Origin: Chara braunii
Lineage: Eukaryota > Streptophyta > Charophyceae > Charales > Characeae
Length of the DNA stretch: 35,851 nucleotides
Assembly: GCA_003427395.1 (NCBI GenBank)
Contig: BFEA01000005.1
Coordinates: forward strand, 8,013,420 to 8,049,270
Direction: 5' to 3'
Below are positions 21,080 to 31,586 of this stretch, piece after piece; position 1 is the stretch's first letter; every line of letters starts with the position of its first letter. Made by a program: the position numbers and the translations under genes. Below the pieces are notes generated by a model, which was not told the DNA's origin, did not search any database, and saw only the letters and a program-made list of their open reading frames with translations.

Positions 21080-21215
21080 TTTTGGGGATGGGGGCCCGTA
21101 TGGGGGGGATGGGGTTGGAGTAGGGGGGGGGTATAAGAGGGATATAGGGGGTGTTGGGAGGGGTAATGAGGGTGTTGGGGGGTTGTATGGGGGTATTGAG
21201 GGCTGCCATGGAGGT
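21080..21215 (+). other. G-rich tract with G-quadruplex potential
   Basis: Many runs of 3-9 G separated by short loops occur on the plus strand (GGGGATGGGGG, ATGGGGGGGATGGGG, AGTAGGGGGGGGG, repeated GTTGGGGGG). The minus strand gives a Pro-rich open frame (NTPIQPPNTLITPPNTPYIP type) that is simple-sequence derived. The tract lies between two blocks rich in GACCGGTCGG and GTCGGC words (20940-20995 and 21290-21350), and a 26-T run (21252-21277) follows it. Confidence 0.7.
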
Positions 21216-21359
21216 GTTGGTGGTGTTATTAGGGGTTCTGGACCCCCATTGTTTTTTTTTTTTTTTTTTTTTTTTTTCGGGGTGCTGACGAACCCCGACC
21301 AGTAGGTGCCGACCACCCGATCGGTCGGCGAGTCGGCAGCCGACTTGTCAAGGGCCTCC

Positions 21360-22300
21360 GACCATTGGGGGGTGCAACACTGGTGGACACCAAATAAACC
21401 AACAGCGAAAAAATAAAGAAAACAAAATAATGAAATTGATAAAAGAGGCCTTAAACCCCGAGGCAAAAGTGTGTTTTCATGCAAAATTCACTTTTTTCAT
21501 TTGTCAGGATTTTCAGGATTTTTCACGGCTAGCCAAAACAGTCAACTCCAAGACCCCAACAAACATCAAACGTGGCACAACTTGTCAGTTTTTTTTTTTT
21601 TTTTTTGAATTAACAGGTACAATATATAACGTCACTTTGTACGCAAGTGAACACAATATCATTTATAGTATGAAGGAGACGAGATACCACAGTCATGTGC
21701 AACGACAACACTTAAAGAATAACGGTGAGATGATTACGAAATTTATTGCATTTGTGCTATTGCTTTAGAAATTTGCTACTCTAATCAAAGCTCTGCTTTA
21801 AATGTAGGTGCAAATCTTTGGTTGCCTGGATGGTCAGATGTTTTTAATAATGGTAGTAATTCGTTATTTTTAACAATTGGACCAGGTGATTCCGTAGTCC
21901 ACCATGCAATAGCTTGAGAATTACATACTACCAATTTGATTTTAGTGATTTACCAGAAACGCAAGTTGAGTTAGTTGTAACGAAATGCCTGTCTTTACTA
22001 ATATTTTTCTTTTTTTGTATGTGTTTCGTATTATGTGTTTTTTTTTATTTTTATTACAATTATGTATGTTGTGAATTGCAAAGCACGAACATGTTACACT
22101 AAGTACTATGACTTTGCTTGCCAATGTAAGGTATTTGTTGACTTGGATGGAACAAAGACTATTAGTGTGTGACAGTACTCATGCTTGTTTCAGAGCATTG
22201 TATTAGCTTTTTGATATAGCTCATGTATGCTTATTCTTCCTTAAGCCTTCTGGTAATTGTAAAATTTGTATTATCAATGATGGGTTCCTTCCAATGGACA
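21360..22300. other. AT-rich spacer, no gene seen
   Basis: This is AT-rich unique DNA with T runs near 21590-21606 and 22005-22050. The open frames present (for example 112 codons at 21430-21768) contain no recognisable domain. Confidence 0.4.
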
Positions 22301-22368
22301 TTGAGTATGAACTAATTGCTGTTTTTTTTTTTTTTTCAATACGTAAGTCTCAATGCTTGAGTATGTAC
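22301..22368 (+). repeat. Left copy of a ~55-bp direct repeat, with hAT target site
   Basis: The sequence AGTATGAACTAATTGCTG, a poly-T run and GTAAGTCTCAATG recurs in similar form at about 24183-24232, immediately right of the hAT-type element. The last 8 bases here (22361-22368, GTATGTAC) are the left target-site duplication. Confidence 0.6.
22361..22368. repeat. Left target-site duplication GTATGTAC
   Basis: This is identical to 24183-24190 on the other side of the hAT-type element. Confidence 0.75.
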
Positions 22369-22535
22369 CATAGTTGCAGCAACGCGGGGATGGGCGGGGC
22401 GTAGTGCGTTGTGCGCTAGAATTCCTGCGCGCACACTGTGCGTTGTGCAGTGTGCAGTGCGCCGTGTGCGCGCTGTGGGTGGTGCATGAGGTGCGTGGAA
22501 AAACTTAAAATTTGGAAAAAAGCAAGGCTACGAGA

Positions 22536-22573
22536 TGGGCCGCCCGGGTCACCCTATTTTCTCGGGCGGCCCA
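22536..22573. other. GC-rich perfect hairpin inside the hAT-type element
   Basis: TGGGCCGCCCG (22536-22546) pairs perfectly with CGGGCGGCCCA (22563-22573) across a 16-nt loop. Similar GCCCGG/CCGGGC words occur at about 22764 and again in the related fragment at 27015-27060. Confidence 0.8.
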
Positions 22574-22854
22574 ACAGTGCAAGGACTGGGAAAGGTCCCA
22601 TGCAAAACAAAAAAAAATCAAAATTAAAAAAAAATAAATATATTATGCAAAAAATAAAATGAACAACTTTTGCCTAAGGGTCACATCGAAATTCTTTACC
22701 AAATTAAAAATAAAAAATTAAATTAAAAAATACTTTTTATTTTTTTATTTTTTGTTTCTTTTTGGCCCGGTCGGGCAAGTGGACCTGCTCCACTCTAGTA
22801 GCCTAGGAAAAAAGTAATAAAAAAGGGAAAAAAACAGAACAAACCATTTATTCG

Positions 22855-22981
<127 letters not shown>

Positions 22982-23099
22982 AAACGACCTCCTTTACATC
23001 AATTCAGGGCTCCCTGCACGTAACTCAAATAGCTCCAACAATGCACTTGGACATTGTGCAGCCATTGAGTACCGTCGCCTCAGCAAGCAGGATGACTGC

Positions 23100-23225
23100 A
23101 TCATATATGAGAGAGGTGGGAGCAGACCACCAATATATTCAGTGGGTGTGAGTTCAGGTCTGTAGCTCGGGAGTGATGGGTCACCAATTCAGCTAGACCC
23201 TTGGGCCACTGTACGTATTCATAAG
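23100..23225 (-). repeat. Possible tRNA-derived SINE fragment
   Basis: Read on the minus strand, the sequence starts GTGGCCCAAGGGTCTAGCTG, giving an A-box-like TAGCTGAATTGG. About 45 bases on it carries ACCTGAACTCACACCC, which resembles a shortened B box. This is the layout of a tRNA-headed SINE. The B box is degenerate and no tail or target duplication was defined, so confidence is low. Confidence 0.3.
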
Positions 23226-24182
23226 AAAAATGGAAAAAAAAACAGAAAAACGAGAGATCTATAGGCATCTTCATCCTGACCCATAACTGTCGACATGCAA
23301 ACCTGAATGCCAATCGTCGGCATATATAAGTGGTCAGCTGAACCGCGCCATCTGCGAGACAGTGTGGGGCATGCCACAACTTGACAATTACAACCTTCTT
23401 GCCATCTTCATCCTTTCCGGGTACTACGCGCGGGACACTCGCTGCATTTCCGAAAATGCGCAGATTGCAACCCCGCGGAGTTTGGGGAGTGTAGAAATGA
23501 TTGGATTAGTGAAGGGAGAAGTAGGTGGTTCCCCCTGAAGAAGACAGTGTGGCGGCTGTCGGAATCGGTCGGGGTGCCATACCCACCGGCTATGTTCTTT
23601 CGGGTGTCAGACCCACCGGCTATGTTTCTTTGATTGTATTTGTATTTTGTAGTCTCGTGTCATGCTCTGCATGCACGCGACTGTGAAGTACGAGTGGCTT
23701 TTGAACGTGTGACTCTCAGTGTGATTGTCTGCATTTTCATCTTCACTCCTTTCAGTTTTTAACTTTCTAACTCTAACTTCTTGCAAATTCGTCCTCCACA
23801 ATGTGGGATTTGTAGAGGAAAGGGGTAGTCCACTTACCACACCCCGCCTAAAAAAGAAAACCGTAATGAGGCTCAATTAACCCTATTTTCGTAATCTATG
23901 ATTTTAAATTTTTTTTAAAGGCCCTGCAGTATTCAATTTTCGGCAGTCCTTGCCCCACCAAAAAAATTAAGGTCAAGGACACAGATAGCCTCCAAACTTG
24001 CGCGATGGGTTGAACATTTTTTCCTTTGGGGGTGTCGTATAAAATTACGAAACCACTTTTTTTTTTCTTTTTTTTTTTACCTGAAATTTTCTAGTGTGCT
24101 ACGTGTGGTGCGATGCGCAGTCCACTGCGCATGGTGTGCTGCGTGTGTGCAAATTCACGTTCCAAGGTGCGCCGCAACTACG

Positions 24183-24190
24183 GTATGTAC
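24183..24190. repeat. Right target-site duplication GTATGTAC
   Basis: This is identical to 22361-22368 on the other side of the hAT-type element. Confidence 0.75.
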
Positions 24191-24199
24191 TAATTGCTG

Positions 24200-24445
24200 T
24201 TTTTTTTTTTTTAAATCTGTATTCTCAATGTTTGGTTTCATCTACATTTAGCCTTTCTCTCTAGGGTTAGCCTCCAGTGTCATTTTTCTGCATCTGACGA
24301 AGCACTGTGTAAATCCTATGTATTTATTTTCTGTTTCTATTTTTTTTTGTTTTCATGCAGATATTGTTTCAAACAAAGTCAATGTTCGTCCTCACTGTTT
24401 CGACTTATTTCTAGATGTTGAGTTTATCACTTGCTTTTCTTATCT
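24200..24445. other. Spacer between hAT element and palindrome cluster
   Basis: The sequence is AT-rich, with the right copy of the ~55-bp direct repeat at its start (24183-24232). No gene is seen. Confidence 0.4.
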
Positions 24446-24570
24446 TTTTTTTTTTAATGTACACCGAACATGTTCGGAGATTTTTCGAACGTTCGAAGAT
24501 GTTCGGGTGTTCGACTGAATGCCACCCGAACGTGTTCGGCCGAACATATTTAAAAAAAAAAAAAAAAAAG
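24446..24570. repeat. GTTCG palindrome cluster (foldback)
   Basis: Within about 125 bp lie three perfect 14-bp palindromes: CCGAACATGTTCGG (24464-24477), TTCGAACGTTCGAA (24484-24497) and TGTTCGGCCGAACA (24533-24546). A 9-bp inverted pair, GTTCGGGTG (24501-24509) with CACCCGAAC (24523-24531), lies between them. The block is bounded by a T run on the left and an A run on the right, so the whole forms a larger imperfect palindrome. Related GTTCGG words recur at 24738-24795. It looks like the core of a foldback transposon. Confidence 0.75.
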
Positions 24571-25026
24571 TTTTTTTTATTTTGTTTTTTTATTTTTAAC
24601 TCGACTTTAGTTACGAATTCAAGCATACCTCCAAGACAAAATTTGTTTGTATTATTATTTTACATAACATATAGTTTTTCTCAGATTTTTTGGAGAACTT
24701 CTGTTGTTGTTTTTTTTTAAATATATTTTTATGTTTGCGTTCGGAGAGTTTCAGTGCTCGTTCGCGTTCAGTCCCAAACGTTCGGGTTCGGTCAACACGA
24801 TGCTACACAACTGTGTATTATATTTTTTTCAATCCATAGAATGCTCTCTCAACGTCGACGGTGATCTGGAACTCGTTCTTGTGCCCCCCTCCCTTGTGTA
24901 GTGGAGCAAGGTTTCATTCTCAAGAGGACTGAATTTAGAGTTTGAAATCAGGGCATAAAAAATACCTATTGTACACCGTTCCACGAATACGCCCAGATTC
25001 AGGTATGAAATTTGATCCTTTTTGTT

Positions 25027-25029
<3 letters not shown>

Positions 25030-25062
<33 letters not shown>

Positions 25063-25103
25063 TACACACACACACATAAACATTCACACACACACACACA
25101 CAC
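25030..25103. repeat. (CT)n-(CA)n compound microsatellite
   Basis: About 15 CT units (25030-25059) run directly into interrupted CA units (25060-25103). Confidence 0.96.
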
Positions 25104-25858
25104 AAAATGTATGTGCCCCAGTGTAGTAGATTCTCTTTCTCTCTCACGTGTCCACACGATAGAGAGAGGGAGGGAGAATAGCGAAGAAGGTGTTAGACAT
25201 TGAGGAGTAAATGGGGGAGGAAACATGAGAGTAGATGAGCATGAGGAAAGTAAATGGAAATCGAGTACTAGTTGAATGAAGATAAGAAAGTGAAGGTACT
25301 GGTGGTTTAACTTTTTTCTCTACTCTACCTTTATATTTTTGTCTCAAATGTGCGACGTACTCTGACAAAGGAAGTTTCATAATCATGGGATTTGCTGATT
25401 TACTTAATATCTATTATGCAATCTGAGAATCCCGAACTCAATGAAAGTCAAAGGCAGTGAATAGAATGCCCAGTAATCACAACTTTATCTCGACAAAAAA
25501 TTGCCCTGAATACAACTTTAAGGATTGAGCATTCTATTTGTGTGAAGACAGTATTTGGAGTAATTCGAAATTCCAGATATATCATTGGTCATCTGTTCCT
25601 TCTACGAGTTGTGCCTGTATTACGATGGCAATTTTTCTCTTCCGCTATCTCAGCGACTAATGCGCTTGTATTGTCTTCGGTCTTTTGTTCCTTGTACGTG
25701 TCTATACGACAGATATTTCCCCTCCGATGTTGATTGAAAATTCTTAATTTCTCGGATATCCTTCGCCTCACACTCCTTTATCAACCACGACAGGAAACTT
25801 AAAGTTGCGGCTGACTACATCTTCATTGGGACAAACGCCCTGATGTCTTCGCACTACT
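25104..25858. other. Spacer, no gene seen
   Basis: A purine-rich patch at about 25160-25260 is followed by unique AT-rich DNA. ORFs of 60-80 codons lack recognisable features. Confidence 0.4.
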
Positions 25859-26251
25859 ATGTGTACATGTTCATTGGAGGGCGCCCGCCCGGTTCTACTT
25901 CAGCACGATGGGCAACCATATACGCAATTGATGCTGTTGGAGTTTGGTAAGGTAGTGAGGAAATTATATTATGAGAGTGATGAGGAGGAGAAGTGTGGGG
26001 AAAAACTGAGCTGTCTTACCTGCATAGGAGGTGCATGTGCTGCAACTCCATTCTCGTCAATGTCATTGAGGAGCGATGTTGCGCCGACCTTCACAGCCAG
26101 AGAGGTTGCAATGGGAGAATTGATTGATGTTGCGCAAGAGGCTCATCAACCATGTGCCAATACAAAAGAGGATGCATACATTGAGGTGGTGAGAAAGATA
26201 GCAGTCCATATGAGGAGAGGGTATTGCCAACAATCCTCTCTTGCTTCTTAG
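25859..26251 (+). CDS. 130-codon ORF, unrecognised (possible gene fragment)
   Basis: This is one of the longest open frames in the window outside repeat arrays. The translation is of ordinary composition: a segment with LLEFGKVVRKLYYESDEEEK, then a Cys-containing stretch (CGEKLSCLTCIGGACAATPF), then a helical-looking acidic/basic tail (EDAYIEVVRKIAVHMRRGYC). Four Cys in the middle (CGEKLSC-LTC-IGGAC) could bind metal, but no known finger spacing is matched. The first in-frame start may be internal to a longer relic. No family is recognised. Chance or a decayed transposon ORF remain possible. Confidence 0.35.
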   Translation: MCTCSLEGARPVLLQHDGQPYTQLMLLEFGKVVRKLYYESDEEEKCGEKLSCLTCIGGACAATPFSSMSLRSDVAPTFTAREVAMGELIDVAQEAHQPCANTKEDAYIEVVRKIAVHMRRGYCQQSSLAS

Positions 26252-26491
26252 TGTATTCTCCGTTGCTGATCTAGTATTTATACTCTCTCTATGCTGGTTT
26301 GCTGACATGAGACATTGAGTAAAATTCAGACTTCCGTTGTGGACTATTCTTTACGCGCTACGAGTAAACTTTATTACATTAAGGATTGGCTTCCTATGCC
26401 AACCAAGCTCAGCTCGTAGAACTATGAGGGAAGTGAAGTCAAGTATGGATGGATGGATGGAGAGAGAGAGACAGGGACGGGGGGGAGGGAG

Positions 26492-26494
<3 letters not shown>

Positions 26495-26558
<64 letters not shown>

Positions 26559-26580
26559 AAAACACACACACACAAAGATA
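26495..26580. repeat. (GA)n and short (CA)n microsatellite
   Basis: About 31 GA units (26495-26556) are followed by ACACACACA. Flanking short GGAT and GGGGG patches give Arg/Glu-rich artefact frames. Confidence 0.96.
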
Positions 26581-26799
26581 CAGACAGGGAGACAAAGATT
26601 TACACAAACATATGATGAAAGACAAACAGTCAGACGGAGTCCGACCTAACTATGATATATTTTCACTTGGTACTAAGTCGGTGTTGCATGGCTCTTGAAT
26701 AGTGTTGTAACATCTTGAATTGTTTATTTTTAAATTTTCGTGGTTCTGCTGATTCTGCTACCTCCTTTTTTTTTCCTTTTTTTTTTTTTTTTAATTTCA

Positions 26800-27290
26800 G
26801 TTTAATAAACATCATGAAACTCGGGTTACCAACTAATAAAGGTGATAGGAGTCCCCCCCCATTAACAGGGTCTTCATTGTTATCATCAAAAATTCCTAAA
26901 ATAAATTATGTTATGCAGAAAAATAAACTGAACATTTTTTTCCTCAAGGTCACATCAAAATTCTTTGCGAAATTTAAAATAGAAAATAAAATTAAAAATA
27001 TATCTAGGATGTTTTTTTGCCCGGCCAGGCATCCGGGCAAGTTGCCCGGGGGTTATATTGTCGGTCGTACGGGTGTAAGAAACCGGGCAAATTTTTATTT
27101 TTTTATTTTTTTTTTGGCGGGGGTTTCTGCGCATGGATAGAGGACCCCAAATCCGGGCTCAATTTTTGGTTTTTGCATAGTCGACGAACTTGCCCGGCTG
27201 GGCGCACACGTCCGACAAACTCACTTGCCCGGACACACGTTTTGGAAAATTCGCCCAACCAAAACAAAAATGTAGACTCGACATGATGGG
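26800..27290. repeat. Fragment related to the interior of the hAT-type element
   Basis: The stretch with GGTCACATCAAAATTCTTTG (about 26950), preceded by TTATGCAGAAAAATAAACTG (about 26911), closely resembles 22643-22700 inside the hAT-type element. Both are followed by A/T-rich DNA and a block rich in GCCCGG/CCGGGCAAG words (27018-27060 here, 22763-22780 there). The copies are in the same orientation. The hAT-like ends were not found here, so this is either an internal fragment or a different element that also inserted in the hAT copy. Confidence 0.6.
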
Positions 27291-27299
27291 TGTAGGGGG

Positions 27300-27790
27300 G
27301 AAGGTTGTTGGCATCGTGCTGGTCAGACCAATGTTTCTGGTTGTGGTTGTGGTTGCTGTTTCTGTTCCCGGTTATGGTTGTTGTTTCGGTTTGTTTTCTG
27401 TTTCCGTTTCTGGTTGCTGTTGTTGTTTCTGTTTATGTTTCTGTTGCTAGTTCTGGTTCTGGTTTTGGTTTTGTGTGTTCTGAATCTGGTCCTGCAGTTG
27501 TGGATCATGCTGTTTTTGTTCCACTTCTAGTTCTGGGTATTCCAGTTCATGTCTGGTCCCGTTAGTACTGATGCAGATGTGGTCCCAATCCCACATCTGC
27601 ATCCTTTAGATGTGGGAAGGGTTGTTGGCATGGTGTTGGTCCATTGTTGCCGTTTCTGTTCGGGGGTTCTAGTTGTTCTCTCTGTTTCTTTTCTGTTTTT
27701 GTTTCTGGTTGTTTTTGTTTCTGCTGCTGTTTCTGTTTCTGTTTCTGTTTCTGTTTCTGTTTCTGTTTCTGTTTCTTTTTTCTGTTTCAG
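27300..27790. repeat. TTTCTG/GGTTGT-rich simple and segmental repeat
   Basis: A segment with GGTTGTTGGCATCGTGCTGGTC at about 27302 recurs as GGTTGTTGGCATGGTGTTGG at about 27619, roughly 317 bp apart. Each copy is followed by degenerate TTTCTG/GGTTGT hexamers. The second copy grows into about 8 perfect TTTCTG units (27729-27775). Open frames across it (Phe/Leu/Val-rich on plus, Arg/Asn/Thr/Glu-rich on minus) are repeat artefacts. Confidence 0.85.
27570..27603. other. Perfect 13-bp hairpin
   Basis: GATGCAGATGTGG (27570-27582) pairs with CCACATCTGCATC (27591-27603) across an 8-nt loop. It sits between the two TTTCTG-rich segments. The T run expected of a terminator is absent. Confidence 0.85.
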
Positions 27791-27937
27791 TTTCATGTGG
27801 GGCATCAATGGAGATAACGTGGCACATGATGGCATATGGGGAAGTCCAAGCAATAAACAGTGACACATACTCCGAAAAATCATCGACGACACGTGACATG
27901 GTGTTCGGATAAACAACATCGAACCAGACCCAACACA

Positions 27938-28859
27938 GGATTCGTGAAAACCTAACAAAATAAATTGTTAGGTTTACATGAAATGTATTCAAGATTATGA
28001 TAATACGTTTTTCAGGCCTCCTCTAGGAACACAATTGTACGTGAGTTAAAACAACCGCAAAAAAAAGAATAAGAACTCTTTTTCAAAACCACTCGAAGTG
28101 GCGAGGAGAAAAGCAGGTTTTTCGACATAAAATCACTACCTGGTGAAGCAGCGTATTTTCAATAACAGAAATATCTCATTTTTTTGTTATCTAAAAAAAT
28201 CATGTTTATAGTCTTATAAGATGTATAGCACGATCAACGTATTCAGGGGGGTTTCGAACGCTCAAACATGTTCTCAAACATATTCTCCCACATCTTAGCG
28301 AACATATTATTTTTTATTGTTTAGTTTTTTTTTTTTTCTATTTTTTTTATTTTAAACTCGTGTTTGGCTAAGAACTTGAAGGTCTCTCCCTAACAAAAGT
28401 TATTCGTATTCTTATTTTAAATGACAAATGTTTTTTGCTAATGGTTTTATTGTTAACGTCAAAATTGATTTATAGTCTTATTAATCAGTTTTCGCTGATC
28501 TTGGTCTTTACCTAACTGCTAAAAATGACTTATAGTTTTATAAATGAGTATTAAGCAAAATCCGTTTTTTTTTTAACATCTTTCAAGTTTGCGTTGTAGT
28601 CCTTAAAAATTGTCATATTTGAGCTTTGCTTTTTGCAAGTCTACCGAGAATGACTTATAGCCATATAAGAGGATTTTGCAAGAAAGATTTTTCTTGCACA
28701 TTTTGAGGAACAGTTGACTCTTCACCATGTTTTTTGCCTCCTTTATCGAAAAACAGTTAAAAACGTTCTTTTTTGTGTAAAAAATAATAGTTTGATTTTT
28801 ACTTTCTCATTCTATTAAAAATATGAGGTTTTGTCGTTTTGTTAGGTTTTCATGAATCC
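27938..28859 (+). mobile_element. TIR element copy 1 (~0.92 kb, non-autonomous)
   Basis: It starts GGATTCGTGAAAACCTAACA and ends with the inverted equivalent, TTTTGTTAGGTTTTCATGAA followed by TCC. A second internal copy of the TIR word (TTGTTAGGTTTACATGAA) lies just inside the left end, making a subterminal hairpin. The whole length is matched in reverse complement by 31587-32547. No transposase ORF is present. No convincing target-site duplication was found. The superfamily is not assigned. Confidence 0.8.
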
Positions 28860-28861
28860 AA

Positions 28862-29990
28862 TGTTACCCTGAGAGGACATGTGGCATTAATGGCATATCG
28901 GGTAACTGGTAAGAGGGCGGGTTGAATGATTGCAAGACACACTGGGTCACAATTATCATGGTAGAGATTGTCAAACACACACACGTTGTAAACAGATGCA
29001 CAATCATGCTGTACAAAATGAGACATGTTGCACCCGAAGACACACAATGTCACACAGACACAAACAACATGGATTAGACTGCTCTTACAGACTAACTAGT
29101 AGACTCACTCAAAGACTAATTTAGACGACTCCCTGGGCAAAAGACAGGAGAGAAACGCGCATTGCCCAATGCACTCACACTTCTAGACACAGCAGACATT
29201 TGCACACCGATGGAGATCCAAAATGATCATATCTGTGATTGACACACACACACACACAAATGCTATAGTATTCTGGGTTCCTCCATTTGTGTTTACAACC
29301 TAAAGGCTGCGTTAAAAGGGAACCCCTCTATCTCTTTCTCTCTCTCTCTCTCTCTCTCTCCTTTCCCTCTCCCCTCCCCGCAAAAAAATAAGAATATAGG
29401 CCCTTACATGCTTCACTAGGCCAGTTATATATCCTACAGTCCGGCCTAGCCCATTTGGGGGGTTGCATGTGTATACTACATAGGCATTTGAGCTATTCAT
29501 TAAGAGTACTTACCCGACTGAGAGCCGTTAGTGAGACTTCAGACCGACTTCGATCCACACGGGCTAGGTCAACCTGCGATAGGAGATCGACCCCTGAGTT
29601 ATGCTGCTCGAAGACATTTTTCCTAAGTACGACACGCCTAGCTGAGAGTGACTACCTTGTGTTTGGGGACTCGAGACTTTTGCTAGAGGGCCAATTGCGT
29701 AGGAGTTAGCGGGGTTTGGTTGCGTACCTATATAACTTACAACCATTGGTAGAAAAGTTATTATTATATTCTGATCTTGGCTTTCATTGTTCTGAATTTG
29801 CTTTTCCTTCTTATTAGCCACATGATTCCCCCCCCCCCCCGCCCCCACCCCAATTTTGCATACTTTTTATAACTCTTTTTTCCAAGTTTCTTAATCCATA
29901 TATATATATATATATTTTTCCCCACCTGTTTAAAAGAGTTTTTAATTTTTCCTACTTAGTTTAAACCTAGATGGAAAATGACAATATAAC
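28862..29990. other. Spacer with CA and CT microsatellites, no gene seen
   Basis: Unique DNA with short CA runs (about 29241-29258), a CT tract (29331-29361), a C homopolymer (29828-29840) and a TA run (about 29899-29912). An 84-codon ORF at 29455-29709 is unrecognised. Confidence 0.5.
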
Positions 29991-29994
29991 TCAA

Positions 29995-31586
29995 TAAATC
30001 AAGAAAAATTAAAACCCCGAAGTGTGTTCTGGTAATGAAACACCGAATCTTAACTCGGATATAACACACTAGAGACATTAAGTAATATGACTAAGTAAAA
30101 CCCGAAAATCCCGAAGCGTGTTTTGGTAACGAAACAGCGAATCTCTGCTCAGATATAGCACACTAGAAACACTCACTAAGAAAAACCCGAAAATCCCGAA
30201 GTGTGTTTCGGTAACAAAACACCGAAGCCAGACTCGGATGAAACATCGAAACATAAGTAAGTAAAATCCGAAAACCCTGAAGTACGTTTTGATAATGAAA
30301 CACCGAATCTAGGCTTGGATTAAACTTTGAAATATGACCAAGTAAAACCCGAAAACCCCGAAGTGTATTTCGTTAACGAAACACTGAATCGAGGTTTGGA
30401 TTAAACTTTGAAATATGCCTAAGTAAGACCCGAAAACCCTTCAGTGTGTTTCGGTAACGAAACACCGAATCTCGGCTCAGACATAACGCACTTCAAAGAC
30501 CAAGTAAAACCCGAAAATCCCGAAGTGTGTTTAAGTAACAGAACACCGAATTGAACCTTGGATAAAACTTTGAAATATGACTAAGTAATACCTGAAAACA
30601 CGAAAGTGTGTTTCGGTAATAAAACACCAAATATAGGTTTGGATAAAACTTTACAATATGACTAGGTAAAACCCGTAAACCCCGAAGTGTGTTTCCATAA
30701 TGAAACACTGAATCTAGGCTTATATAAAACTTCGAAATGTAACCAAGTAAAACCCGAAAAACTGTGAATTGTGTTTCGTTAACGAAACACCAAAGCCAGA
30801 CTCGGATTAAACTTTGAAACATAACTAAGTAAAACCCGAAAACCCCGAAGTGTATTTCAGTAACGGAACACCGAATCTAGGCTTGGATATAACTTTGAAA
30901 GATGACTAAGTAAGACCCGAGAACACCGAAGTGTGTTTCGGTAATGAAACACTGAATCTAGGTTTGGATAAAACTTTGAAATATGGCTAATTAAAACTCG
31001 AAAACCCCGAAGTGTGTTTTGGTAACGAGACACCGAATCTAGGCTTGGATTAAACCTTGAAATATGACTAAGTAAAACCCGAAACCCTGAAGTGTGTTTC
31101 AGTAATGAAACACCGAATCTGGGTTTGGAAGAAACTTCGAAATATAACTAAGTAAAACCCAAAAACCCTTAAGTGTGTTTCAGTAATGAAACACCGAATC
31201 CAGACTTAGATTAAACTTTGAAATATGACTAAGTAAAACCCGGAAACCCCGAAGTGTGTTTTGGTAATGAAACACCGAATCTAGGCTTAAGTTAAACTTT
31301 ATAATTTGACTAAATAAAACCCGAAAACCCCAAAGTGTGTTTCGGTAACGAAACACCGAATCTAAGCTTGCATAAAACTTCGAAATCCGATCAAGTAAAA
31401 CCTGAAAACCCCGAAGTGTGTTTTGTTAATGAAACAATGAATCTAGGTTTGGATAAAACTTCAAAATGTAACTAAGTAAAAATTAAAAACCCCGACGAGC
31501 GTTTCGGTAACGAAACAACGAATCCTGACTTATATTAAACTTTGAAATATTAATAAATAAAACCCGAAAACCCCGATGTAAGACTT
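29995..31586. repeat. 81-bp satellite array, left block (~19-20 monomers)
   Basis: The monomer contains CCCCGAAGTGTGTTTCGGTA, ACGAAACACCGAATCTAGGC, TTGGATAAAACTTTGAAATA and TGACTAAGTAAAACCCGAAA in that order, about 81 bp in all. The palindrome GTGTTTCG-GTAA-CGAAACAC is the most recognisable part. Some monomers replace the AACTTTGAAATATGACT part with ATAACACACTAGAAACACT, so at least two subtypes exist. Because 81 is divisible by three, minus-strand frames stay open as 27-residue repeats (for example 30493-30822). I regard these as non-genic. Confidence 0.95.

Noticed and set aside
20990-21484. 164-codon Pro/Leu-rich minus-strand ORF
   Set aside because: Most of it is the translation of the G-rich tract and the poly-T run. 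It is compositional, not domain-like.
27570-27603. Intrinsic transcription terminator
   Set aside because: It is a perfect hairpin with no U-tract, and the DNA is eukaryotic, so a bacterial-type terminator is not expected.
27930-28870. Target-site duplication for TIR element copy 1
   Set aside because: The flanks (CAACACA on the left, AATGTTA on the right) do not match, so no TSD can be claimed and the superfamily is left open.
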